Positions 33,530 through 41,393 of a stretch of 64,000 bases of DNA are shown one piece after another. Position numbers and translations under genes: made by a program. Under the pieces are notes generated by a model that ran no database searches, was not told where the DNA came from, and worked only from the letters and a program-made list of their open reading frames with translations. Source of the DNA: Variovorax sp. PAMC26660 (GTDB lineage Bacteria > Pseudomonadota > Gammaproteobacteria > Burkholderiales > Burkholderiaceae_C); the NCBI RefSeq assembly GCF_014302995.1, contig NZ_CP060295.1, forward strand, positions 4,393,501 through 4,457,500, in the 5' to 3' direction. Position 1 is the stretch's first letter. Each line of letters starts with the position of its first letter.

Positions 33530-36500
33530 ATGTGGTTTCTTGGCATCATTGCCGGCCTGGTGATAGGCGCGCTGTTCCAGTCGGTGCCTGCGGCGCTGGT
33601 CCTTGCGGTGCTGGGCGCCTTTGCGCTTCCGCAGATCTTCGGCAAGAAGAAAGCCGCGCCCGAGCGATCCGGCGCTGAAAGCGCTCCCAACCCGAGCGCC
33701 GCAAGCCCCGCGATTGCCAGCGCGGCCACGGCCCCGGCCGGCGGTGTGCTGAAGCTGCAGCAGCGCGTGGCGGAACTCGAACAGCGGGTCTCGCTGCTCG
33801 AGTCCCGGTTGTCGCAAGGCGCGGCCGGTGCCATCGCCGCACCTGTAGCTACAGCCTCCGTGATTCCCGAACTGGCCGATGCGCCGGCGAGCGATCTCGC
33901 GACCTCGATGGCGGACACGCCGCTCGCCACCATGCCGTCGCTGCCGTTGGCGCCGCCACGGGCGGAACTGGCCCGTCCGGGCATCGCCAAGATGACGGTG
34001 CCCGCGCCCGTCGTCGCAGCAGTTGCAGTTGTCGTCGCCGATGTGCCGGTTGCAGCCGTCGAGCCTGTGCTGGCTGTTGCTGTCGCTCCCGTCGAAAAAA
34101 CCGTCACACCGCCGCAACCCGAGGCGGTTGCTCCCATCAAGCCGCCTGTGGCCGCACCAGCGCCGGTCCGCCGCCCACCTCCGCCGCCCCCACCACCGCC
34201 AGTGCCGCTGCGCGACCGCCTGCCCGCACCCATCGCCAACCTGATCTTCGGCGGCAACATGCTGGTCAAGCTCGGCGTGCTGATCCTGTTCCTTGGGCTG
34301 GCTTTCCTGCTGCGCTATACGGCAGAGCGCGTGACCGTGCCTATCGAGCTGCGCTATGCGGCCGTGGCGCTGGTGGGCGCGGGCCTGTTGGTGCTGGGCT
34401 GGCTGCTGCGCAAGAAGCGCGCGGGCTACGCGCTGATCCTGCAGGGCGCGGGCATCGGTGTCTTCTATCTCACGACGCTCGCGGCCATGAAGCTCAGCGG
34501 GCTGCTGCCGGCCAGCGTTGGCTTCGCCTTCCTGTTCGGCGTGGCCGTGCTCAGTGCTGCGCTGGCAGTGCTGCAGAACGCGCCGCTGCTGGCCATCGTT
34601 GCCGCGCTCGAAGGTTTCGCGGCGCCGGTGCTCGCCTCCACCGGCTCGAACCAGCCAGTGGGGCTGTTCACCTACCTGCTGGTGCTCGATGTCGGCATTG
34701 TGTTGGTCGCCTGGTTCAAGGCCTGGCGCGTGCTGAACCTGATCGGTTTCGTCGGCACCTTCACGCTGGCGGCCGGCTGGGCGCACAAGTACTACACCGA
34801 CGACCAGTACGGCACCATCCAGCCGTTCCTGATCGCGTTCTTCCTGCTATTCACCGCCATCGGCCTGCTGTTTGCGCGCCGCACGTTGTTCGATGCGCCG
34901 GTGCAGCCCGCGCACCCGCTGGCCACGCGCGCGCTGGACACGCTGCGCCGCGCCGGCCGGGTCGACAGCTCGCTCGTGTTCGGCACGCCCATGGTCGCGT
35001 TCGGCATGCAGTACCTGCTGATGCGCCCGTGGGAATACGGCGCCGCCTTCTCGGCGATGGCGCTCGCGGCCTTCTACCTCGTGATGGGCCGGCTGGTGTT
35101 CGCGACGCAGCCCAAGGGACTGGCGCTGCTGGCGGAGGCCTATGCCATCGTCGGTGTGATCTTCGGCACGCTGGCGATTCCGCTCGGCCTCGAAGGGCGG
35201 TGGACTGGGGCCGCCTGGGCGGTCGAGGCGGCCGGCATGTACTGGCTGGGCGCGCGGCAGGGGCGCGTGTATGCGCGCGCCTTCTCGTTCGTGGTGTTTG
35301 CCGGTGCGGTGCTGAAGCTGCTCGAAGCGACCGGGCTCGACGCGGCGCCGGGGCATCCGTTGCTCGAAGGTTCGCTGATCGGCCCGCTGCTGGTGGCCGT
35401 GAGCGCTTTTGCCATGTGGGCCATGCACCGTCGCGCCAAGCTCGACGTGGGCAACACAGTGGAAGCCATGGTCGGCAGCGCCTTGCCGTGGCTCGGCATG
35501 GCCGCGCTCACGCTGCTGCTCTGGCAATGGTGGACGCCGCCGTGGGCCGCCGCTGCAACGGCCGTGCTGGCGTCGGTCACCTTCGCCGTGGCGGTGCGCT
35601 TCGCATTGCTGCCGCTGACTTACGTGAGCTTCGGCATGCAGGCGCTCGCGGTGGCGGGCTTCATCGCGACGCTGCACCACACCGGCGAGGTCACCGACGG
35701 GCGGGTGCTGGAAAGCGGATGGCAAGGCGCTGCCGCCGCCTGCCTGATCGCGCTCAGCCTGCTCGGCAGTGCTGCGTGGTCGATGCTGCAGGCGCACCGC
35801 GCGGCACTGGCGCGCGGCGTCCAGTCTGGGTGGTCGATCGGCAATGTGGTGGGCGTGCTCGCGGGTGTGAGCCTGTTGCATCTGGCGATGCTGTTCCAGC
35901 TGAACCTGGCGCAGGCCGCGTTGCTGTGGCCGCTGACCGCCACGGTCGTGTTCTGGGTGGCGCTGCGCATGGCGCACTTCCCGCTCGCCGCGCTGGCTGG
36001 CGTGCTGCAGGTGATCGCTGCGATTGCGTTCGGCGCGAGCCAGTCTGTGGACCCCGAAGCGGTGAGGCCGGCCTTCGCGCACCTCGGCTTCTGGACGCCC
36101 GTGGTGCTGGGGCTCGTGGCCTTGCTGGCTGGCGACTGGTTGCGCGACGAAGCGCGGCCGCGCGTGAGCGAGCCTGCGGGCACCGCGCCCAAGCGCTGGG
36201 CCAATGCGTGGTGCGCGAATCCGATCGTGCTGTGGGCGCCGGTGATCTGGGGGCTTTTCTGGTGGTTCTTCGGCGTGCTGGACGAAAGCATCCGTGTGCT
36301 GAACCGCCACGATCTGGCGAGCCATGTGCCGGCTGCCGCGATGGCGGTCGTGCTCGTCACCTCCGCGCTGGGTGCGCTCGTGGCGCACCGCCGCGACTGG
36401 TCGCAACTGGGCAAGGCCACGATCGCCACGCTGCCGGCTTTTGGCCTGATCGCGGCCTATGGCATTGCAGGTGGCCCGACGCCGTTCTACGTGCCGTCGA

Positions 36501-37408
36501 GCGCGCTTGGCTGGATCGCCTGGCCGCTGGCATTGGTGTGGCATTTGCGCCTGCTGCGTGCGCAGAAGCGCTGGTTCGATGCCCCGGCATTGACGCCTTT
36601 CCATGTGGCGGGCTTCTGGCTCTTCTTGTTGCTCGCGGCGCGCGAATGCCAATGGCAACTCGGGCGCATCGGTGCCGAGTGGTCGAGCTGGCAACTGCTG
36701 GGCTGGGCCATCGTGCCGGCGCTCGTGCTGTGGGCGCTGCGCTCTCGCGTGGCGCTCAAGCGCTGGCCGCTGACCGAGTACCGCGGCGCCTACCTGGAAT
36801 TCGCGGCGACGCCGGTGGTGGTCTATCTGCTGGTCTGGGTCTGGTTCACCAATGCCGTGAGCCCCGGCAACGCCGCGCCGCTGCCTTATGTGCCGCTGCT
36901 GAATCCGCTCGAACTCGCGCAATGGCTGGTGCTGTTCGCGCTGGTGCTCTGGTGGCGTGCCTTGCCGCGGGGATCGTTCGCGCGCGTGGACCCGATGGTC
37001 GCCAAGGGCGCGGCCGGCCTCACCGGGCTCGCGCTGCTGACCGGCATGGTGCTGCGCACCTGCCTCCACTACGCCGGCGTCGAATGGCGCTTCGATGCGC
37101 TCTATGCATCGTGGCTGACGCAGGCGGCGCTGTCGATCACCTGGGCGGTCTGCGGCGTGGCCGCGATGGTGCTGGGCCACTCGCGCAAGGTGCGCACCTT
37201 GTGGGTCGCGGGCGCGGTGCTGCTCGGCGTGGTGGTGCTGAAGCTGTTCTTCGTCGAGCTGGCCAATCGCGGCGGGCTGTTCCGCATCGTGTCGTTCATT
37301 GCGGTGGGGGCCTTGCTGCTGCTGGTGGGCTACTTCGCGCCGGTGCCTCCGAAGAAGGAAGAAGAAAAAGCGGAACAGAAGGCGCCGGCCGAAGGCGGCG
37401 CGGCATGA
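33530..37408 (+). CDS. DUF2339 multi-span membrane protein
   Basis: This 1292-residue inner-membrane protein opens with a membrane hairpin (residues ~1-35), then a short coiled coil (LQQRVAELEQRVSLLESRL, ~73-91). An Ala/Val/Pro-rich periplasmic or cytoplasmic stretch ends in a polyproline run near 215-225. After that come some 30 closely packed hydrophobic segments up to a charged Lys/Glu tail. DUF2339 proteins have no established biochemical function. A good ribosome site AAGGGGAG precedes ATG 33530. It overlaps the DUF3999 gene by 4 bases; the pair is a conserved neighbourhood in proteobacteria. Confidence 0.9.
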   Translation: MWFLGIIAGLVIGALFQSVPAALVLAVLGAFALPQIFGKKKAAPERSGAESAPNPSAASPAIASAATAPAGGVLKLQQRVAELEQRVSLLESRLSQGAAGAIAAPVATASVIPELADAPASDLATSMADTPLATMPSLPLAPPRAELARPGIAKMTVPAPVVAAVAVVVADVPVAAVEPVLAVAVAPVEKTVTPPQPEAVAPIKPPVAAPAPVRRPPPPPPPPPVPLRDRLPAPIANLIFGGNMLVKLGVLILFLGLAFLLRYTAERVTVPIELRYAAVALVGAGLLVLGWLLRKKRAGYALILQGAGIGVFYLTTLAAMKLSGLLPASVGFAFLFGVAVLSAALAVLQNAPLLAIVAALEGFAAPVLASTGSNQPVGLFTYLLVLDVGIVLVAWFKAWRVLNLIGFVGTFTLAAGWAHKYYTDDQYGTIQPFLIAFFLLFTAIGLLFARRTLFDAPVQPAHPLATRALDTLRRAGRVDSSLVFGTPMVAFGMQYLLMRPWEYGAAFSAMALAAFYLVMGRLVFATQPKGLALLAEAYAIVGVIFGTLAIPLGLEGRWTGAAWAVEAAGMYWLGARQGRVYARAFSFVVFAGAVLKLLEATGLDAAPGHPLLEGSLIGPLLVAVSAFAMWAMHRRAKLDVGNTVEAMVGSALPWLGMAALTLLLWQWWTPPWAAAATAVLASVTFAVAVRFALLPLTYVSFGMQALAVAGFIATLHHTGEVTDGRVLESGWQGAAAACLIALSLLGSAAWSMLQAHRAALARGVQSGWSIGNVVGVLAGVSLLHLAMLFQLNLAQAALLWPLTATVVFWVALRMAHFPLAALAGVLQVIAAIAFGASQSVDPEAVRPAFAHLGFWTPVVLGLVALLAGDWLRDEARPRVSEPAGTAPKRWANAWCANPIVLWAPVIWGLFWWFFGVLDESIRVLNRHDLASHVPAAAMAVVLVTSALGALVAHRRDWSQLGKATIATLPAFGLIAAYGIAGGPTPFYVPSSALGWIAWPLALVWHLRLLRAQKRWFDAPALTPFHVAGFWLFLLLAARECQWQLGRIGAEWSSWQLLGWAIVPALVLWALRSRVALKRWPLTEYRGAYLEFAATPVVVYLLVWVWFTNAVSPGNAAPLPYVPLLNPLELAQWLVLFALVLWWRALPRGSFARVDPMVAKGAAGLTGLALLTGMVLRTCLHYAGVEWRFDALYASWLTQAALSITWAVCGVAAMVLGHSRKVRTLWVAGAVLLGVVVLKLFFVELANRGGLFRIVSFIAVGALLLLVGYFAPVPPKKEEEKAEQKAPAEGGAA

Positions 37409-38931
37409 GCGGCGCCGCGATGTGGACGCTTCGCGCGGGCAGCGCCTTCGTCGCCGTCATGGTGGCGACGAGTTTCAGCGCAGTGCATGCGCAGCCTGCC
37501 ACCTCTGCGCCCATCGTGCTGCAGGGCGACGGGCCGTACCACCGGCTCACGCTCCCCCTGTCGATTTACGGCAGCGCCGCGCACGGTGACTTGCGCGATC
37601 TTCGCGTGCGCAATGCCGCCGGACATGCCGTGCCTTACGCGTGGCTGCGCAATGAAGCCGCGGCCCCACGAACCGCCTCGCAAGACGTACCGATCTTCGC
37701 GCTGCCCGGCAGCGACACCGGCACGGCTTCGGCCGATGCATCGCTCGCCTTTTCAGTGCGGCCCGACGGCTCGCTGGCGCTCGACAGCAAGGCTGCCAGC
37801 GCCCAGCGCAAGGCGAGCGAAGCGACGCAGTGGCTCATCGACCTGAGCCAGGTCAAAGGCAGCCTGCTGCAGGCCCGCTTCGAGATCGCGCCCGATGCGC
37901 GTGGCCTGTTCGCCTTCCGGCTCGAAGCCAGCGACGACCTGCGCCAGTGGCGGCCGGTGGGCAGCGAAGATCAACTGGTGCGGCTGGCCCACAGCGGCCA
38001 GACCATCGAGCGCCTCGCGGTCGACCTCGGCAGCCTGCGCACGCGTTTCCTGCGCCTGCGCTGGAGCGATCCGCAGCATGGCGTACCGCTGACCGGCGTG
38101 GGCATCGACAGCGTGCAAGAGGTCGAACCCGTCGCGCCGCTCGAATGGTCCGGCCCGCTGAAGCCGGGGCGCTGCGCCGCCGCCTATTGCGACTATCTGC
38201 TGCCGCGCGGCCTGCCGGTGCAGAGCCTGCGCATCGACCTGGCCGATATCAACACGCTGGCACAGGTCGGCGTCTCGGGGTTGTCCGAGCCGGCGCCAGC
38301 CACAGCCACGCCGCCGCAGCCCGTCCCCCGCAATCCGCTCTATGCATTGCGGCACCAGCAGCGCCGACCGGTCTCGCTGCCTGACCGGCCGGATGAATCG
38401 CCGCTGGTCGATGCAGTGGTCTACCGTCTGGCGCAAGCCGGCGGCGAGGTGCGCTCGCCCGTGCTGGCGCTCGATGGCGCGGTGTACACGCGCCTGCGTT
38501 TGCGAACTGCCGGTCCGGTGAGCGTGCTGGGTGCGACGCCGCCGACCATCGCAGTAGGCGCCGTGCCGCGCACGCTGGTGTTTCTCGCGCAGGGTGGGGC
38601 GCCGTTCTCTCTGTCGTGGAGTGCGGCGCCCGATACAGGCACTGTCGAAGGGGCTGTGCCCGGCGCACCGCTGGCGCTGTCGACGCTGATTCCGGGCTAT
38701 GCCTCGGACAAGCCGGTCGTCGCCGATGGCGCCTCGGTCACGCTGCCGACGGCGGCGATCACGGCAGCGGTGGCGGCTGCGGTGCAGCCGCCGATTCCGC
38801 AGACGGATGGCCTCGATCCGTCGCGCAAATGGTGGCTCTGGGGTGCGCTGGGTGTCGGCCTGTTGTTGCTGGCCGGCATGGCGTGGTCGCTGTTCGCGAG
38901 CCTGCGCAAGGACGGGGCCGCGCCCGACTGA
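37405..38931 (+). CDS. DUF3999 exported, membrane-anchored protein
   Basis: This 508-residue protein has a signal peptide (cleavage near VHAQ, residue ~30), a large beta-rich extracytoplasmic region, and a single C-terminal transmembrane helix (WWLWGALGVGLLLLAGMAWSLF, split here only by naming) before a short cytoplasmic tail. It belongs to DUF3999, commonly encoded next to DUF2339 as here, with a 4-base overlap. The two probably form one envelope complex; the function is unknown. The longer upstream frame lies inside the DUF2339 gene and is a shadow. Confidence 0.88.
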   Translation: MSGAAMWTLRAGSAFVAVMVATSFSAVHAQPATSAPIVLQGDGPYHRLTLPLSIYGSAAHGDLRDLRVRNAAGHAVPYAWLRNEAAAPRTASQDVPIFALPGSDTGTASADASLAFSVRPDGSLALDSKAASAQRKASEATQWLIDLSQVKGSLLQARFEIAPDARGLFAFRLEASDDLRQWRPVGSEDQLVRLAHSGQTIERLAVDLGSLRTRFLRLRWSDPQHGVPLTGVGIDSVQEVEPVAPLEWSGPLKPGRCAAAYCDYLLPRGLPVQSLRIDLADINTLAQVGVSGLSEPAPATATPPQPVPRNPLYALRHQQRRPVSLPDRPDESPLVDAVVYRLAQAGGEVRSPVLALDGAVYTRLRLRTAGPVSVLGATPPTIAVGAVPRTLVFLAQGGAPFSLSWSAAPDTGTVEGAVPGAPLALSTLIPGYASDKPVVADGASVTLPTAAITAAVAAAVQPPIPQTDGLDPSRKWWLWGALGVGLLLLAGMAWSLFASLRKDGAAPD

Positions 38932-38952
38932 ACCGGGCGGCCGCGCTCACGC

Positions 38953-39783
38953 TCAGTTCGGATCGAAAGTGTCGCGGAAGGTGAACCAGGTCGAGCTGAG
39001 CGACATGGCCGCGAGCACCAGCGCCGTGCCGACGATCAGCACATTGCCCACCGCCAGCGCGGCGCCGCCCGAGCCCATCGCGCCGACGCCGATCAGCACC
39101 GTGGCGAGCAGGCCCATGCCGATGCCGGCGATCAGGAACACGCCGAACCACGCAATGCCGAACAGCGTGTAGGCGCCGAAGTTGCGGAACAGCGCGACGA
39201 TGCTGAAGAAGATGCTCTTCACCGGCTCCACGCGGTGCCAGTGCACCAGCGCCGGCGCATGCCACATGGCCAGCGACAGCGGCAGGTTCAGGCACATCAG
39301 CAGCATGCGCGCCACCTGGAAGTCGCTGCTCGTGATCACTTCGGGCGTCAGCGGATCGTCGAGCAGGTAGGCGCGTGCGAGCTGGCCGCCGTCGACCAGC
39401 GTCGTCACCATCACCGCCAGCACGAAGTAGACCGCCGAGATGATGCCCAGCACCAGCAGCGAGCGCCATTCGGCGCGCATGGCGCTGAACACTGCCACGA
39501 ACATTGCCGAACCCGTGGGGCGCTTCGCGTCGCCGGCCTGGCCGACGCCTTCGGCGTTGTCGGTGTAGGCCACCGAGGTCGCGACCATCAGGCCCAGCGT
39601 CATGAACGGCACCAGGGCTGGCGCGAACAGGCTGCCCAGTATCGGCACGATCGACACCGTCGAGATCATCGCCATCAGCAGGAAGAACAGCGAGATGAAG
39701 GCCAGCGGCTGTCGCCAGAAGGTCTTGAGTCCGAGGCGGACCCATTCGGCGCCGGTTCGCGCCGGCACGAGGTTGAGTTTCAT
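38953..39783 (-). CDS. BPSS1780-family membrane protein
   Basis: This 276-residue protein has about six hydrophobic segments and the typical start MKLNLVPARTGAEWVRLGLK with a following WRQPLAF. It matches the BPSS1780 family of betaproteobacterial membrane proteins of unknown function. It lies 9 bases downstream of thrB on the same strand, so it is probably co-transcribed with thrB. The gene converges with the DUF3999 gene. Confidence 0.85.
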   Translation of the reverse strand: MKLNLVPARTGAEWVRLGLKTFWRQPLAFISLFFLLMAMISTVSIVPILGSLFAPALVPFMTLGLMVATSVAYTDNAEGVGQAGDAKRPTGSAMFVAVFSAMRAEWRSLLVLGIISAVYFVLAVMVTTLVDGGQLARAYLLDDPLTPEVITSSDFQVARMLLMCLNLPLSLAMWHAPALVHWHRVEPVKSIFFSIVALFRNFGAYTLFGIAWFGVFLIAGIGMGLLATVLIGVGAMGSGGAALAVGNVLIVGTALVLAAMSLSSTWFTFRDTFDPN

Positions 39784-39792
39784 GTGTGGGGG

Positions 39793-40863
39793 TCAGGCAG
39801 CCACAAGCAGCGGCTCGAAGGCCTGTGCCATGACATGCGGGTGGGTGGCGCGCTCGCGCAGCACGCGCTCGAAGTGCGACGGGTCGTGGGGCTTGAGCAT
39901 GCTCGCCTCACGGGGCAGGTAAAAGTCCCACAGGCGCGAGATCCAGAAGCGCAGCGCCGCAGCGCGCAGCATCGCGGGCAGCAGGGTGCGCTCGGCGGCG
40001 TTCAGCGGGCGCACGGATTCGTAAGCCGACAGCAGCGCGTCGGCGCGTTCGGCATGGTGCCGGCCGGTGGGCAGATCGATGGCCCAGTCGTTCAGGCACA
40101 CGGCCAGGTCGAACAGCCAGGTGTCGGTGCCGGCGAAGTAGAAATCGAACACGCCGGTCAGGCGTGGTGCGGCACCTGCGTCGTCGCCGGTCGCGAACAT
40201 CACGTTGTCGCGGAACATGTCGGCGTGCACCGGGCCACGGGGCAATGCCGCGTAGGTCGACGATTCGGCGACATGGTTCTGGTAGGCCAGCTCGGCGCGC
40301 AGCAGGGCGGATTGCGATTCTTCGATATAGGGCAGCACCACCGGCACGGTTTCGTTCCACCAGGCCAGGCCACGCAGGTTCGGCTGGGTGCGTGAATAGT
40401 CGCGGCCTGCCAGATGCATGCGTGCCAGCATCGCGCCCAGCTCGGCGCAGTGGGCTGGGCCGGGAGCGAGTTCGCTGTGGCCCGAAAGCTTTTGCACCAA
40501 CGCGGCGGGCTTGCCGGCGACCATGTGCAGCAAGTCGCAGGAGGTGTCGGTGGCGGGCGTCGGTGGCAGGCTCTTTTTCGACGGCTTCTCGGCGGCGGGC
40601 GCGATGGCCATGGCGGCCACGGGCTCCGGCACCGGCAGGCCGGCAGCCGCCAGGTGCTTCATGAGGCTGAGGTAGTAGGGCAACTGCTCGGCGCTCAGGC
40701 GCTCGAACAGCGTCAGCACGAACTCGCCGGACTCGGTGGTCGCGAAGTAGTTGGTGTTTTCGATGCCGCCCTGGATGCCGCGCAGGTCGCGCAGGCGGCC
40801 GACGCCGAGGCGTTGCACGAGCGCGTCTGCCTCGCCGAACTGGACTTCGGTAAAAACTGCCAT
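39793..40863 (-). CDS. thrB: Homoserine kinase (APH-fold type)
   Basis: This 356-residue kinase phosphorylates homoserine in threonine synthesis. It has the aminoglycoside-phosphotransferase fold used by many proteobacteria: N-terminal GGIENTNYFATT nucleotide loop, catalytic PVHADMFRDNVMF near residue 215 and metal-binding DFYFAG near 240. It carries a Pro/Ala/Lys-rich insert around residues 85-105 (AEKPSKKSLPPTPATD) not needed for the fold, so the protein is longer than the usual ~320. It is followed by the BPSS1780 gene and preceded by the DUF2782 gene on the same strand. Confidence 0.92.
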   Translation of the reverse strand: MAVFTEVQFGEADALVQRLGVGRLRDLRGIQGGIENTNYFATTESGEFVLTLFERLSAEQLPYYLSLMKHLAAAGLPVPEPVAAMAIAPAAEKPSKKSLPPTPATDTSCDLLHMVAGKPAALVQKLSGHSELAPGPAHCAELGAMLARMHLAGRDYSRTQPNLRGLAWWNETVPVVLPYIEESQSALLRAELAYQNHVAESSTYAALPRGPVHADMFRDNVMFATGDDAGAAPRLTGVFDFYFAGTDTWLFDLAVCLNDWAIDLPTGRHHAERADALLSAYESVRPLNAAERTLLPAMLRAAALRFWISRLWDFYLPREASMLKPHDPSHFERVLRERATHPHVMAQAFEPLLVAA

Positions 40864-40924
40864 GGCGTTGCTCAGCGCCGGGCCGAGGATGCGGGAGATG
40901 GGAGGAAGTGGGCGGGTCGCACGG

Positions 40925-41296
40925 TCAGAACTTCATCACGTTCCAGACGCGCGGGCCATTGGCGCCGGTCTCCGACGAGCCCTGGCGCCCCGTGCCTGCG
41001 TCGGCCGGCAGCACTTCGTAGCCGGGCATGTTCGACTTGGGCTTGACGTTGATGCTTTGCGTGCGGCCGCCGTAGCGGACTTCGTCGACCGAGGCACCGC
41101 TGTCTTCGGTGTGCAGGTTCTCGACCTTCTGGTTGCGCCGACCGTCTGCCTGCTCCTGATTTGGTAGCGATTCCGCCGGGGCCGGCGTGGCCGCCGGTTG
41201 GGCGGGCGCGGGCTGCGCCTGCACGGCGGCAAAGGGGGCGGCGAAAGCCAGCGCCAGCAGGATGCGGCGGGCGACCAGGAGTGTGGAGCTAGGCAT
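40925..41296 (-). CDS. DUF2782 exported protein
   Basis: This 123-residue protein has an N-terminal signal peptide (VARRILLALAFAAPFAAVQAQ) and a Pro/Ala linker. The C-terminal DUF2782 region has VDEVRYGGRTQSINVKPKS and the ending GPRVWNVMKF. Function unknown. It is often found beside polA and thrB in beta- and gammaproteobacteria, and that arrangement is seen here: polA diverges from it across a ~97-base promoter region. ATG 41296 is preferred over the frame's earlier start because the signal peptide begins there. Confidence 0.85.
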   Translation of the reverse strand: MPSSTLLVARRILLALAFAAPFAAVQAQPAPAQPAATPAPAESLPNQEQADGRRNQKVENLHTEDSGASVDEVRYGGRTQSINVKPKSNMPGYEVLPADAGTGRQGSSETGANGPRVWNVMKF

Positions 41297-41393
41297 GCCT
41301 TGATTGTAGGCGCGGCACCGCTTCCCGTCTGTCGGTGCGCAGGCCGTTTCGCCGTGGTTCGGCGGACCGGTCCGGGCACGGCAAAATGGCCCG